Source: Chloroflexi bacterium RBG_16_56_11 (lineage in GTDB: Bacteria; Chloroflexota; Dehalococcoidia; Dehalococcoidales; RBG-16-60-22). From it: a stretch of 18,148 bases of DNA. How positions within the stretch are numbered: the first letter of the stretch is position 1; the number at the start of each line of letters is the position of its first letter. Location: positions 14,745 to 32,892 of the forward strand of contig MGNQ01000013.1 of NCBI GenBank assembly GCA_001796865.1, read 5' to 3'. The notes beneath the pieces were generated by a model. It ran no database searches. It was not told the DNA's origin and saw nothing but the letters and a program-made list of their open reading frames with translations. Positions 1 to 7,695 of the stretch are shown here, in pieces. A program made the translations under genes and the position numbers.

Positions 1-780
1 GACGATGCCGTGCGTGCCACGGAGGTTATCGGCAAAGACATCGAACGGGGCCACGGTCAAGCCGCCGCGGAACATGGGAAAGCCTTTGCCGAAGGCCTCC
101 CGCGTGGTCTCGGTACTGGCCTTCATGAATTCCGGCAGGAACTGGCTGGCCTCCCGGATGGCCCGGAACAGCTTCTGAAAAGAGGGGTCGAGGCACATGG
201 CCATGAGCCGCTGGGGCAGTCCCTGGTAGGAAGAAAAGGAGGGGACACCCGCCATGGGCTCGAAGACGCCCAGGGTACGCGGCAGCAGGCGGCGCAACTG
301 GAAATCGAGCGGGTCTTTCATGAAGAGGTCGTACTCGTCGGCCTTCATGTACTCGCCCTCGACGTACTGGTAAGAAAAGGCGTTATCGGGCAGGCCATGA
401 CCCGGCCATTTCTGCGTTTTCGCCTCGAGGATATCGTTAACCGGCGCCTGGAAGAACAGCGTACCGTCGAATGTATCGGTATCGTATTCGTCGAGGAACT
501 TGAGCCAGGCCGACTTCATTTTCTCCGGACTGTAGAGCACCTCCTTGAAGCTGAGGCCGGCGTTCATGGCCGGGAACCAGCCGGCCGGCACCGCGCAGGG
601 GACGCGGTCGGGTATTTCCATTTTGGCGGCCCTTGCCAGCCGGGTGGCCCGCGCCTTATAGCTTTTTTCCGCTTCCCGGTTGACGAACTTAACGCCATCC
701 GCCTTTATCCACCAGTCGAGGCGCAGGTCTCTCTTTTGTTGCCAGGTCAGCCCGGCCCAGTTATCCGGTCTCTTAAACAC
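1..780 (-). CDS. URO-D/MtaA-like methyltransferase paralogue 1 (partial, C-terminus beyond left edge)
   Basis: The frame is open from a GTG at 780 to the window edge, giving the first 260 residues of a protein homologous to the four downstream-numbered paralogues. It starts VFKRPDNWAGLTWQQKRDLR, matching paralogue 2 (MKKPENWSGLTWQEKR). Landmarks of the group are visible: the PDRVP segment, WPGHGLP, EGEYMKADEYD and a LRGTHG segment near the edge. A GGAGG at 791-795 lies 10 nt before the GTG and supports this start. The gap to paralogue 2 is 56 nt on the same strand, so it is probably the last visible cistron of the operon. The family is a TIM barrel related to uroporphyrinogen decarboxylase and to MtaA/MtbA methyltransferases. 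The N-terminal HemE substrate motif (RQAGR) is absent, so a role in haem synthesis is unlikely. Corrinoid-linked methyl transfer is inferred from context. The metal-site region lies outside the window. Confidence 0.85.
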   Translation of the reverse strand, partial: MFKRPDNWAGLTWQQKRDLRLDWWIKADGVKFVNREAEKSYKARATRLARAAKMEIPDRVPCAVPAGWFPAMNAGLSFKEVLYSPEKMKSAWLKFLDEYDTDTFDGTLFFQAPVNDILEAKTQKWPGHGLPDNAFSYQYVEGEYMKADEYDLFMKDPLDFQLRRLLPRTLGVFEPMAGVPSFSSYQGLPQRLMAMCLDPSFQKLFRAIREASQFLPEFMKASTETTREAFGKGFPMFRGGLTVAPFDVFADNLRGTHGIV

Positions 781-836
781 TACCTCAAGCCCTCCGCGGT
801 GAACAAATTCTCCGGTCTTTTCGCGTCCTGAAAAAT

Positions 837-2171
837 CTAGTGGTACTGCCCGTACGTCTTCGCGGTCTCAATCATAGCCTGGAAGTTCGCCGGGTCGGCC
901 TTATCGACGCTGACGCCCATGGACAAGACGTAGCCACCCCCCGGGGCGCAGGTATCGATGAGCCAGCGGCAGTATTTCCTGACGTCTTCCGGCGTCCCCT
1001 TGCAAATCAGTGAGCCGGTCACGTTACCTCCGATGCAGGTGTGCCCGCCGAGCACTTTCTTGGCCAGGGCCATGTCTGTTTTCTCAAAGACCCAGAACAC
1101 GCCGGTCCGTGGCAGGTCCTTGATGTATTCCAGCCGGCGGTTGTAGGTGCCATCGACGATGGGCGAAGGGACAAGACCCTCATCAATCAAGCCAAGGAGC
1201 AGCCTTTTGTACGACGGCCAGTAAAACTTCTCGAACTGCTTATCGGACATGAACATGTCATCGCCCTTGTGCATAGGGATGAACACGAAGGGACTATCGC
1301 CCATGTCGGCCCCTTTTATCGCCGCGTCCAGGGAAAGCGGCATTATCCTGTCGCAGGCTTCCAGCAGCTTCTCCGGCTGCCGGTACATGTCCATCACCGA
1401 GCCGCGGGTGCCGCGGAACATGTCGGCGATGGTATCGAAAGGGGCCAGGGCCATGCCCCCGCCCCCCGCCGGGAAGCCCATCTCGCGGCAGACCCGGGTG
1501 CACTCGGCGGAGACTTTGCCCCACTTCACGTTCGCCTCATTGGCTTTGACCAGGGCCCTGACCATCTTTTTAAAATCGGGGTCGCCGGCGGCCATCACCA
1601 GCTGCCCGGCGATGCCCATGTAGGACGAGAGGGATGACAACTTCGCTAACGGGGCGAATGCCTCGTGGGTGCGGGGCAAAAAATAGCGGATATAGTAGTC
1701 GGTGGGGTTATCGAGGAAGGCGTCGTACTCGTCGGCCTTCATGTACTCTTCCTCGACGAACTGCACCAGGGTAGCATCGTCGGGCAGGCCGTGACCGGGC
1801 CATTTCATCGTTCTGGTGCCCAGGGCGTCCATGAAACCCCCGCTAGAGGTCCCCGCCCCGGCCATACCGTCGGTATCAAAATCGCGGGCGAATTTCAGCC
1901 ATGCTTCCCGCATTTTCTCGACGTCGTACATTATCGTCTTGAGGTCGTAGCCGGCGTAGTAGGCCGGGAAAGTGCCGGCGGGGATATGGACGGGGACGCG
2001 GTCCGGGATTTCGAGCTTGATGGCCTTGATCGTCCTATCGACGCTGGCGTCGTGTTTGGCCCTGGCCTCTTTGCTGACGAATTTAACGCCGCGGGCAGCC
2101 CCCCACCACTCGAAGCGCTTATCCCGCTTCTCCTGCCAGGTCAGGCCCGACCAGTTTTCAGGTTTTTTCAT
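837..2171 (-). CDS. URO-D/MtaA-like methyltransferase paralogue 2
   Basis: This is a 444-residue protein, about 90 residues longer than typical HemE or MtaA. The first ~55 residues (PENWSGLTWQEKR, then a charged stretch) form an N-terminal extension before the barrel. Group landmarks are PDRVP (57-60), WPGHGLP (124-130), EEYMKADEYD (141-150), RGTRG (253-257), HKGDDMFMS (301-309), PIVDG (337-341), CIGGNV (379-384) and GGGYVLSMG (411-419). At the place where MtaA/MtbA carry the zinc ligands HxC, this protein has IVD. The final ligand Cys is also not seen near the GGGYVL segment. The start is ATG with GGAGG just upstream. It is cytosolic, with no signal peptide or membrane segment. Its place in an operon led by a corrinoid protein suggests a methyl-donor-specific corrinoid methyltransferase; the substrate is unknown. 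The alternative is a non-methyltransferase URO-D-like lyase. I am sure of the family and moderately unsure of the role. Confidence 0.9.
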   Translation of the reverse strand: MKKPENWSGLTWQEKRDKRFEWWGAARGVKFVSKEARAKHDASVDRTIKAIKLEIPDRVPVHIPAGTFPAYYAGYDLKTIMYDVEKMREAWLKFARDFDTDGMAGAGTSSGGFMDALGTRTMKWPGHGLPDDATLVQFVEEEYMKADEYDAFLDNPTDYYIRYFLPRTHEAFAPLAKLSSLSSYMGIAGQLVMAAGDPDFKKMVRALVKANEANVKWGKVSAECTRVCREMGFPAGGGGMALAPFDTIADMFRGTRGSVMDMYRQPEKLLEACDRIMPLSLDAAIKGADMGDSPFVFIPMHKGDDMFMSDKQFEKFYWPSYKRLLLGLIDEGLVPSPIVDGTYNRRLEYIKDLPRTGVFWVFEKTDMALAKKVLGGHTCIGGNVTGSLICKGTPEDVRKYCRWLIDTCAPGGGYVLSMGVSVDKADPANFQAMIETAKTYGQYH

Positions 2172-2330
2172 AAATCCTCCACGATAATACCAGCATCATC
2201 CTGGCGACAGGCCGCCGGTAATTTAAAAGTTGAAAACAAAAACTCAAAGACACCGAGAGAAAATCAAATCAGCTAACAATCATTTTTACTTTTGATATGT
2301 GGTTTTGATTTTTTGGATTTGATTTTTGAG
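2172..2330. other. AT-rich spacer between paralogues 3 and 2, possible internal promoter
   Basis: This 159-nt spacer is much more AT-rich than the flanking genes and contains repeated TTTGATTTT-like words around 2290-2330. On the minus strand a weak promoter-like pair, TTGAGT (2242-2247) and TAAATT (2220-2225) with a 16-nt spacer, could give paralogues 2 and 1 their own transcription start. No coding frame or clear terminator is visible. The promoter reading is tentative. Confidence 0.35.
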
Positions 2331-3713
2331 CTATTTCTTATAAACCCCGTATTCCTTCGCGGCGTCCATCATGGCCCGGAGGTTCTCTATCTTGCCCTTG
2401 TCGATGCTAGCGCCACCGGCCAATATATAGCCGCCGCCCGGGGCGCAGTCGGCGATGAGCTTGCGGCAGTATTCCCTCACCTGCCGGGGAGTGGCGGTCT
2501 TGACCACCGACGTCGGCACGTTACCGACGATACACGACGTGTTGCCCAGTATTTTCTTGGCCGCGGCCATGTCCGTCTGGTCGAAGTACCAGACAACCCC
2601 GCTCTTCGGCGTGTCCGCAATCTGCTTCAGCCGGTTGTTATACTTGCCCTCAGCGAAGGGCATCGGCACCAGGCCCTCCTCAATCATGGCCATGAAGATT
2701 TTCCTCAGGGTCGGCCAGTAGAACTCCTCGAACTGTTTATCGGACATAAAGGTGTCGTCGCCTTTGTGCAGTGGCATCATGCAGACGGGACCGGCCGTCA
2801 TCGGGAAATTTTTAATGGTGGAACTAATCATGAGGTCCGCCCAGAACTCCATAGCCTCGTGCAGCTTCCTGGGCTGGCGGAACATGTCCATGGCGATGCC
2901 GCGGGTGCCCCGCAGGGTGTCGGCAAAGTGGTCGAAGGGTGCCCCGGCCATCGGCCCGCCGCCGAACAGGGAGGGAAAACCACGCGACCTGATGTAGGCG
3001 TTTATTTCCATGTTGGCCTGCTGGTGCCGCCGGTGCTCGTCGGCGAGGTCCATCAGGATCTGGAAGGTCTGGCGCAAATCGGGGTCGGCCAGCGCGGCCA
3101 CCCAGAAAGCGCCCTGCAACATGCGTAGCGGCGGCAGCTTGGCGAACGACTCGAACAGCCCGGTGGTGCGGGGCGACATCACCCTGATATGATAGTCCGA
3201 GGGGTCGGCTATCAGCCGGTCGTACTCATCGGCCGCCATATATTCGCCCTCGACGAACTGGTTCATCGTCGCGTCCTGGGGCAGGCCCAGCCCGGGCAGC
3301 TTCTGGAGCCGGGAGTCCAGCGCCTCGGCGATTCTCCCCGAGGGGACCAGGGCGGGACCGTTGAACGTGTCCATGTCACCGAACTCCTCCAGGTATTTTA
3401 TCCAGATGCGGCGCATGGTAACGTAGTCATACATCAGCGTGTGGAAATCGGCCCCGGCCCAGTAGGCCGGGTAGTTGCCCGTGGGCAGCATCACCGGGAC
3501 GCGGTCCGGCTCTTCCATCTTGATGGCCCTGGTAAACCTCGTTACCCTTTCCTTGAACAGCCTTTTGGCCGCGGGGCTGACGAATTTGACTTCGGGCGGA
3601 TTGAGCCATCGCTTGAAGCGTTCCTCCCGCCTCTCCCGCCAGGTCATCTCCGCCCAGTTTTCAGGTTTATCCAGGACCGGAATCACTTGGTTATCGAAAC
3701 CACGCATCGTCAC
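2331..3713 (-). CDS. URO-D/MtaA-like methyltransferase paralogue 3
   Basis: This is a 460-residue paralogue if started at the GTG at 3713, which has AGGAGG 9 nt upstream. An upstream in-frame GTG at 3731 would place that Shine-Dalgarno inside the gene, and an ATG at 3707 is also possible. Landmarks are DKPENWAEMTWRERR (15-29), PDRVP (69-73), GLGLP (141-145, varied from the PGHGLP of the others), EGEYMAADEYD (155-165), LRGTRG (267-272), HKGDDTFMSDKQFE (316-329), PFAEG (352-356), CIVGNV (394-399) and GGGYIL (426-431). The MtaA-type HxC zinc pair is replaced by FAE, and the final Cys by small residues. The gap to the preceding gene (stop at 3734) is 20 nt, so the two are almost certainly co-transcribed. 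It is cytosolic. The role, corrinoid methyl transfer with unknown substrate, is inferred from the operon. Confidence 0.9.
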   Translation of the reverse strand: MTMRGFDNQVIPVLDKPENWAEMTWRERREERFKRWLNPPEVKFVSPAAKRLFKERVTRFTRAIKMEEPDRVPVMLPTGNYPAYWAGADFHTLMYDYVTMRRIWIKYLEEFGDMDTFNGPALVPSGRIAEALDSRLQKLPGLGLPQDATMNQFVEGEYMAADEYDRLIADPSDYHIRVMSPRTTGLFESFAKLPPLRMLQGAFWVAALADPDLRQTFQILMDLADEHRRHQQANMEINAYIRSRGFPSLFGGGPMAGAPFDHFADTLRGTRGIAMDMFRQPRKLHEAMEFWADLMISSTIKNFPMTAGPVCMMPLHKGDDTFMSDKQFEEFYWPTLRKIFMAMIEEGLVPMPFAEGKYNNRLKQIADTPKSGVVWYFDQTDMAAAKKILGNTSCIVGNVPTSVVKTATPRQVREYCRKLIADCAPGGGYILAGGASIDKGKIENLRAMMDAAKEYGVYKK

Positions 3714-3733
3714 GGCTGAAGTCCTCCTCACGA

Positions 3734-5071
3734 TTAGCTTTTATAAACGCCGTATTCCCTGGCGGCTTCCATCATCACTCGCAGGTTGTCCGGGTTGCCT
3801 TTGTCCATGTGGACCGCGCCGCTGAGTATATAGCCGCCCCCGGGTGCGCAGGTCCGGATGAGCTGTCGGCAGGTCTCCTTGACCTCGCGGGGCGCGCCGG
3901 TGCAGAGGACCGAGGCCGTCACGTTTCCGGCGATGCAGGCGACGTCCCCCAGTACCTTCTTGGCCCTGGCCATGTCCATCTGCTCGAAAAACCAGATTAC
4001 CGAGGCACGGGGCATGTCCCGGATGATTTCCAGGCGCGGCCCGTAGTCACCCTCGGCGAACGGCATCGGCACTAGGCCTTCATCGATGAGTCCCAGCATC
4101 ACCTTTTTCAGGGTCGGCCAGTAGAAGGTCTCGAACTGTTTATTGGACATGAAACCGCCGGTGCCTTTATGGAGAGGTATGAATATTATCGGGCACCCCG
4201 AAGCGTTGGCCGAGCTTACCGTCTCTTCGATGCAGATGGGGATGAGCCTCTCCATGGCTTCCAGCAGCTTGCCCGGACGCCGGAACATGTCCATCATGAT
4301 GCCCCGGGTTCCCCGGAGCATGTCCCCGACCATGTCGTAAGGCGCCTGGCCCATGCCGCCCCAGATGGTGGGGAAACCGGCGGCCAGCGCCGCCTGGCTC
4401 ACCTCGCCGACGACCGCCGTCCACTTCAGGCACTCCTGCCCGGCGTCCAGCAGGGCCTGGTAGGCCGCGCGGATATCCGGGTCCCCGAACTGCATGATGT
4501 AAAAGACCGGTATGCCGACCATGGGTGTCACCGGGCCGAGCTTCCGGAATCCCTGCAGCGCCCCGGCGGTACGGGGCAGGAAATATCTCAGCAGATAGTC
4601 CGCGGGGTCGCGGATGAGAAGGTCATACTCGTCCGGGGGCATATATTCGCCTTCGATATACTGGTGGGACGGGGCATCGTCGGGGAGGCCGTGTCCCGGC
4701 CATTTCTGAATTTTATAGTCGATCATGTCCAGCACGCGGCCGGGGAAGACCAGGCTGGGCCCGTTGAACGAGTCCATGTCGAACTCGCGGATAAACTTGA
4801 GCCAGGCGCGGCGGAGCTCGTCGTAGTCATACATAACCTTCTTGAGGTTACCTCCGGCGTAGTAGGCCGGGTAATACTCTACCGGCAGCATGACGGGAAC
4901 GCGGTCGGGCTCTTCGAGCCTGATGGCCTTGATGAAGCGGGTAACTCTCCGGCGGTAAGCTTCGCCGGCGGCAGGGCTTTCGAATTTGACATCGGGTGAA
5001 AGCCAGCGCCGGAACCGCTCCTCCCGTTTTTCCTCCCACGACATGCCCGCCCGCGGCTCGCTGTTTCCCAT
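3734..5071 (-). CDS. URO-D/MtaA-like methyltransferase paralogue 4
   Basis: This is a 445-residue paralogue. I place the start at the ATG at 5071 because a GGGGGGTG Shine-Dalgarno lies 6 nt upstream; an in-frame ATG at 5104 would add 11 residues but has no ribosome site. Landmarks are MSWEEKREERF (10-20), PDRVP (55-59), WPGHGLP (124-130), EGEYMPPDEYD (140-150), RGTRG (253-257), HKGTGGFMS (301-309), PFAEG (337-341), CIAGNV (379-384) and GGGYIL (411-416). It differs from its sisters in having HKGTGG instead of HKG-acidic-D, near the presumed active-site face. The MtaA zinc ligands are not visible. It lies 107 nt downstream of paralogue 5 and 20 nt upstream of paralogue 3. The spacer at 5072-5178 shows no strong promoter or terminator. 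Confidence 0.9.
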   Translation of the reverse strand: MGNSEPRAGMSWEEKREERFRRWLSPDVKFESPAAGEAYRRRVTRFIKAIRLEEPDRVPVMLPVEYYPAYYAGGNLKKVMYDYDELRRAWLKFIREFDMDSFNGPSLVFPGRVLDMIDYKIQKWPGHGLPDDAPSHQYIEGEYMPPDEYDLLIRDPADYLLRYFLPRTAGALQGFRKLGPVTPMVGIPVFYIMQFGDPDIRAAYQALLDAGQECLKWTAVVGEVSQAALAAGFPTIWGGMGQAPYDMVGDMLRGTRGIMMDMFRRPGKLLEAMERLIPICIEETVSSANASGCPIIFIPLHKGTGGFMSNKQFETFYWPTLKKVMLGLIDEGLVPMPFAEGDYGPRLEIIRDMPRASVIWFFEQMDMARAKKVLGDVACIAGNVTASVLCTGAPREVKETCRQLIRTCAPGGGYILSGAVHMDKGNPDNLRVMMEAAREYGVYKS

Positions 5072-5178
5072 GAAATACACCCCCCGGTTCGAGCGATTCA
5101 TCACTAACGGCTGTCAGTTTTCAGTTTCGGGACAGGGGGGTGAACGGACTGGCTATCTACTGTAAACTGGCAACTCTC

Positions 5179-6504
5179 TTACCTGTAGACGCCGTACTCT
5201 TTGACGGCTTCCATCATGGCGCGCAGATTATCGGGACTGCCCTCATCGATGTTGGCCCCGGCAGCCAGGATATACCCGCCGCCCTTGCCGCACACCTCGA
5301 TAAGCTTGCGGCAGTGTTCCTTGACCTCCCGCGGCGTGCCGGTCATCAGCAGCGACGTCGGCACGTTGCCAACGATGCACGCAGTGTTGCCCAGAACCTC
5401 TTTTGCCCGGAAGATATCCGTTTTGTCGAAGTACCAGGCCACCGCGCCACGGGGCAGTTCCTTGATAATATCAAGACGGTCGTTATAGCTGCCCTCGGCG
5501 AACAGGATAGGAAGAATACCTTCGTTGACCAGGGCCATGACGACCTTCTTGAAAGACGGCCAGTAAAAGGTCTCATATTGCTTCCTGGACATGAAGGTAT
5601 CGGCGCCCTTGTGCAGCGGCATGAAAATCACCGGTACGTTGGCGGCGTTAACCCCGTTTATCGCCCCGGCGATAGCCAGTGGCGCGATTCTATCCATCGC
5701 CGCGTGGAGCTTGTCCGGCCGCTGGAACATGTCCATCATGATACCCTGGGTGCCGCGTAACGTGTCTCCGAGCGTATCGAACGGGGCCTTGGCCAGGCCG
5801 CCCATGATGCCGGGATAACCCGCCTGCAGCGCCACCTGGCTGACCTCCCCGACCACCGCCGCCCATCTGAGAGTCTCGCGCCCCGCCTCGAGCAGGGCCT
5901 GGAAACCGGCCTGGACCTCCGGGAGACCGAAGGACAGGAAGGACATCGTGGCTATCTCCTCGAAAGAGGTAAGGGGCGGCAGCTGTCCGAAGGCCTTTAA
6001 GGCGCCGAAAACCCGCGGCATGTAGGTCCGCAGCCAGAAATCCGAGGGGTCGTTGATAAGGGCGTCGTACTCGTCTGGCTTCATCCACTCGGCTTCGACG
6101 GCCTGGTAGGAAAGCGTGTTCGTGGAGAGGCCGTGCCCCGGCCACTTGTAGAGCTTGTAATCGACCGCCTCGAGGGCTCTCCCCGAGGGGACCAGGGCCG
6201 GGGGTATATATGTGTCCGCCTCGAAATCGTGGAGGAGTTTGAGCCAGGCACGCTTCATTTCATCGTAATCGTACATAACGGTGTGGAGGTTGGTGCCGGC
6301 GTAGGTGGCAGCGTACAACCCGGCCGGCAGGATGCAGGGGACGCGGTCCGGCTTCTGTAGCTGGAGTGCTTTCGCGAACCTAGTCACCCTGTCTTTATAT
6401 AATTTTCCCGCCTGCGGGCTGGAGAACTTCACTGCCGGCGGTGAAAGCCACCGCTTAAAGCGTTCCGACCGCTTTTCTTCCGGAGATAGCCCCGCCCATG
6501 CCAT
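5179..6504 (-). CDS. URO-D/MtaA-like methyltransferase paralogue 5 (first after the corrinoid gene)
   Basis: This is a 441-residue paralogue starting at the ATG at 6504 (MAWAGLSPEEKRSERFKRWL), which aligns with the N-termini of its sisters. A longer frame to 6582 would overlap the corrinoid gene and add an unrelated Arg/Pro-rich stretch, so I reject it. Landmarks are PDRVP (52-56), WPGHGLS (121-127), EAEWMKPDEYD (137-147), LRGTQG (249-254), HKGADTFMS (298-306), LFAEG (334-338), CIVGNV (376-381) and GGGYIL (408-413). It is the most divergent of the complete members at several of these positions. The ATG follows the corrinoid-gene TAA by one nucleotide, so translational coupling is likely. Such coupling suggests these two products act together, as methyl carrier and methyltransferase. 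The substrate is unknown. Confidence 0.9.
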   Translation of the reverse strand: MAWAGLSPEEKRSERFKRWLSPPAVKFSSPQAGKLYKDRVTRFAKALQLQKPDRVPCILPAGLYAATYAGTNLHTVMYDYDEMKRAWLKLLHDFEADTYIPPALVPSGRALEAVDYKLYKWPGHGLSTNTLSYQAVEAEWMKPDEYDALINDPSDFWLRTYMPRVFGALKAFGQLPPLTSFEEIATMSFLSFGLPEVQAGFQALLEAGRETLRWAAVVGEVSQVALQAGYPGIMGGLAKAPFDTLGDTLRGTQGIMMDMFQRPDKLHAAMDRIAPLAIAGAINGVNAANVPVIFMPLHKGADTFMSRKQYETFYWPSFKKVVMALVNEGILPILFAEGSYNDRLDIIKELPRGAVAWYFDKTDIFRAKEVLGNTACIVGNVPTSLLMTGTPREVKEHCRKLIEVCGKGGGYILAAGANIDEGSPDNLRAMMEAVKEYGVYR

Positions 6505-6505
6505 A

Positions 6506-7141
6506 TTAGTTGACACCGATCCACTTCTTGGCCAGGGACACGGCCGCCATGGCATCCTTGCCAAAGGCGTCCGCCTTGGCATACTTCCTCACCTCATCGT
6601 CCATCTGGCCGCCGCCGATCATTATCTTGACATTCTTTCGGATACCGGCCTTTTCCAGTGCTTCGACGGTCTCTTTCATAGCATCGAAGGCCGGGGTCAG
6701 GAAGCCACTCAGTCCCAGCACCGGGGCTTTGGTATCTTTCATCGCCTTGACGAATTTGTCCGCCGGGACATCGACGCCGAGGTTGGTCACGTCGAAGCCG
6801 TTGACGTCCAGCATGAAATCAACGATGTTCAGGCCGATATCATGGATATCCCCGGCTACCGTGCCGATGACGACCTTACCCGCTTTCTTCACCTGGGTGG
6901 CCTTCCCGGACATATGGGGTTTGACCATGGCCGTGACCTGCTTTAAGAGCTCGCCGGAAAAGACGAGCTCCGGCAGGAAGTACTCACCGTCGGCAAAACG
7001 CTTGCCCACGATTTCCATTCCCTTGCGGCTGTCTTCCAGGATTTTCATCGGATCTTCGCCGGAATCAATCCGCTTTTTTGTCAGCTTGAGAACCTCGTCT
7101 TCCTTCAAATCCGCCAGTAGATTCACATAGCTTTCGGGCAT
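6506..7141 (-). CDS. Corrinoid (B12)-binding methyl-carrier protein, MtaC/MtvC type
   Basis: This 211-residue protein has the two-domain layout of MtaC/MtbC/MtvC-type corrinoid proteins. A helical cap domain spans about residues 1-85 (including the FLPELVFSGELLKQ segment). A Rossmann-like B12-binding domain spans about 88-211. The base-off/His-on signature GDIHDIG is at 97-103, with His100 as the expected lower cobalt ligand. The supporting LSGFLT (144-149) and IGGG (175-178) segments are also present. The role is to accept a methyl group on Co(I) from a substrate-specific methyltransferase and pass it on. An AGGAGG sits 8 nt before the ATG. It is the first gene of the operon and the only corrinoid carrier seen, with five candidate methyltransferases behind it. 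No reductive activator (RACE/RamA type) is in the window, although such carriers usually need one. Confidence 0.95.
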   Translation of the reverse strand: MPESYVNLLADLKEDEVLKLTKKRIDSGEDPMKILEDSRKGMEIVGKRFADGEYFLPELVFSGELLKQVTAMVKPHMSGKATQVKKAGKVVIGTVAGDIHDIGLNIVDFMLDVNGFDVTNLGVDVPADKFVKAMKDTKAPVLGLSGFLTPAFDAMKETVEALEKAGIRKNVKIMIGGGQMDDEVRKYAKADAFGKDAMAAVSLAKKWIGVN

Positions 7142-7210
7142 TACCTGATCCTCCTTAATTTAATTTGTACAGGGAATAAGAGCTGTCCGCTCGTATTATC
7201 TTTGAGGCTG

Positions 7211-7227
7211 ACTCGCTCTCAGCGAGT
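7211..7227. promoter_or_regulatory. 17-bp palindrome over the -10/start region of the corrinoid operon
   Basis: The sequence ACTCGCTCTCAGCGAGT is a perfect 7-bp inverted repeat around a 3-nt centre. It overlaps the last bases of the minus-strand -10 and the expected transcription start, a classic position for a repressor operator. It could instead form a 5' hairpin in the transcript. It does not match the GTTC...GAAC motif found near the IclR genes, so a different regulator is implied. Confidence 0.5.
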
Positions 7228-7253
7228 ATATCAATGCTCCCTTTAAAAGTCAA
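7225..7253 (-). promoter_or_regulatory. Promoter of the corrinoid/URO-D-like operon
   Basis: On the minus strand TTGACT (7248-7253) and TATACT (7225-7230) are separated by exactly 17 nt, close to the sigma70/SigA consensus. The predicted start near 7218 leaves a leader of about 77 nt before the ATG at 7141. Confidence 0.7.
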
Positions 7254-7345
7254 ATGTTGTGTTTAGAGATTGTTTTACGGGACTCAAGCTTTCTCAATAC
7301 TTCAATCCTCGCCGGTATCTCACCCGATTATCCCTTTAATTTCAC

Positions 7346-7374
7346 TTTACAACCTCGTCCTTTTGGTCTAAAAT
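7346..7374 (+). promoter_or_regulatory. Promoter of tRNA-Gly
   Basis: TTTACA (7346-7351) and TAAAAT (7369-7374) are separated by 17 nt, a near-consensus sigma70-type promoter. The predicted start near 7381 is about 6 nt before the mature tRNA. Confidence 0.75.
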
Positions 7375-7386
7375 GAAATCGTTTCC

Positions 7387-7461
7387 GCGGGAGTAATTCA
7401 GTGGTAGAATGTCTGCTTCCCAAGCAGAAAGTCGCGGGTTCGAATCCCGTCTCCCGCTCCA
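7387..7461 (+). tRNA. tRNA-Gly (anticodon CCC), CCA encoded
   Basis: A complete cloverleaf can be drawn. The acceptor stem GCGGGAG pairs with CTCCCGC, and the D-arm contains the AGTGGTA loop. The anticodon stem TCTGC/GCAGA encloses the loop TTCCCAA, giving anticodon CCC (reads GGG). The T-arm is GCGGG-TTCGAAT-CCCGT. The discriminator is T and CCA is encoded in the DNA. It closely resembles bacterial glyU-type tRNAs. No integrase or duplicated 3' end nearby suggests use as an attachment site. Confidence 0.96.
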
Positions 7462-7571
7462 TGAATCTCCGGTCTCCCCCCACCCCCTTGTGTTTCAATC
7501 AAGCTCTTCCGGTCCGCTCCCGCTGACCCGGCCTCCATATCGACCGGTATATACCGTCAGGGTCTCATGAT

Positions 7572-7588
7572 GTTCCGAATATTCGAAA
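7572..7588. promoter_or_regulatory. Predicted IclR operator, site 1 (upstream of IclR-1)
   Basis: GTTCCGAATATTCGAAA matches the reverse complement of site 4 (GTTCCGAATATTAGAAC) at 15 of 17 positions. It lies about 140 nt upstream of the IclR-1 start of transcription. A GATAAT on the minus strand (7612-7617) sits at the same distance from this palindrome as the -10 boxes of the other sites, but no gene for it to serve is evident. Confidence 0.5.
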
Positions 7589-7695
7589 TACCGTTCCTGA
7601 ACATATTAAATATTATCCCGGCCGGTTTGGCAAATATTAAGCGATCCAAGCCGGCGACCATCGTAATTCTCGTTCGGAGACAGTAAAACAGGGCC

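Noticed and set aside
10..831. Long open frames antisense to the URO-D genes (also for example 4169-4999 and 12944-14017, plus strand)
   Set aside because: They mirror well-supported genes on the minus strand, have His/Gly/Arg-rich low-information translations, and lack ribosome sites; they are codon-bias shadows.
837..6504. Annotation of the URO-D-family genes as haem-biosynthesis HemE
   Set aside because: They are ~445 residues, lack the N-terminal RQAGR substrate motif, occur as five paralogues behind a corrinoid protein, and have no haem genes nearby.
6505..6582. Upstream extension of paralogue 5
   Set aside because: It would overlap the corrinoid gene and add a Pro/Arg-rich segment not found in any sister; the ATG at 6504 aligns with the family start.
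7387..7461. tRNA-Gly as a mobile-element attachment site
   Set aside because: No integrase, no duplicated tRNA 3' end and no composition break next to it.
7545..7556. 12-bp palindrome CGGTATATACCG between the tRNA and IclR-1
   Set aside because: It is perfect but short and single-copy, with no promoter relation; I cannot assign a role.
7593..7602. GTTCCTGAAC next to operator site 1
   Set aside because: The arms match but the spacing is much shorter than in the 17-bp sites; likely chance.
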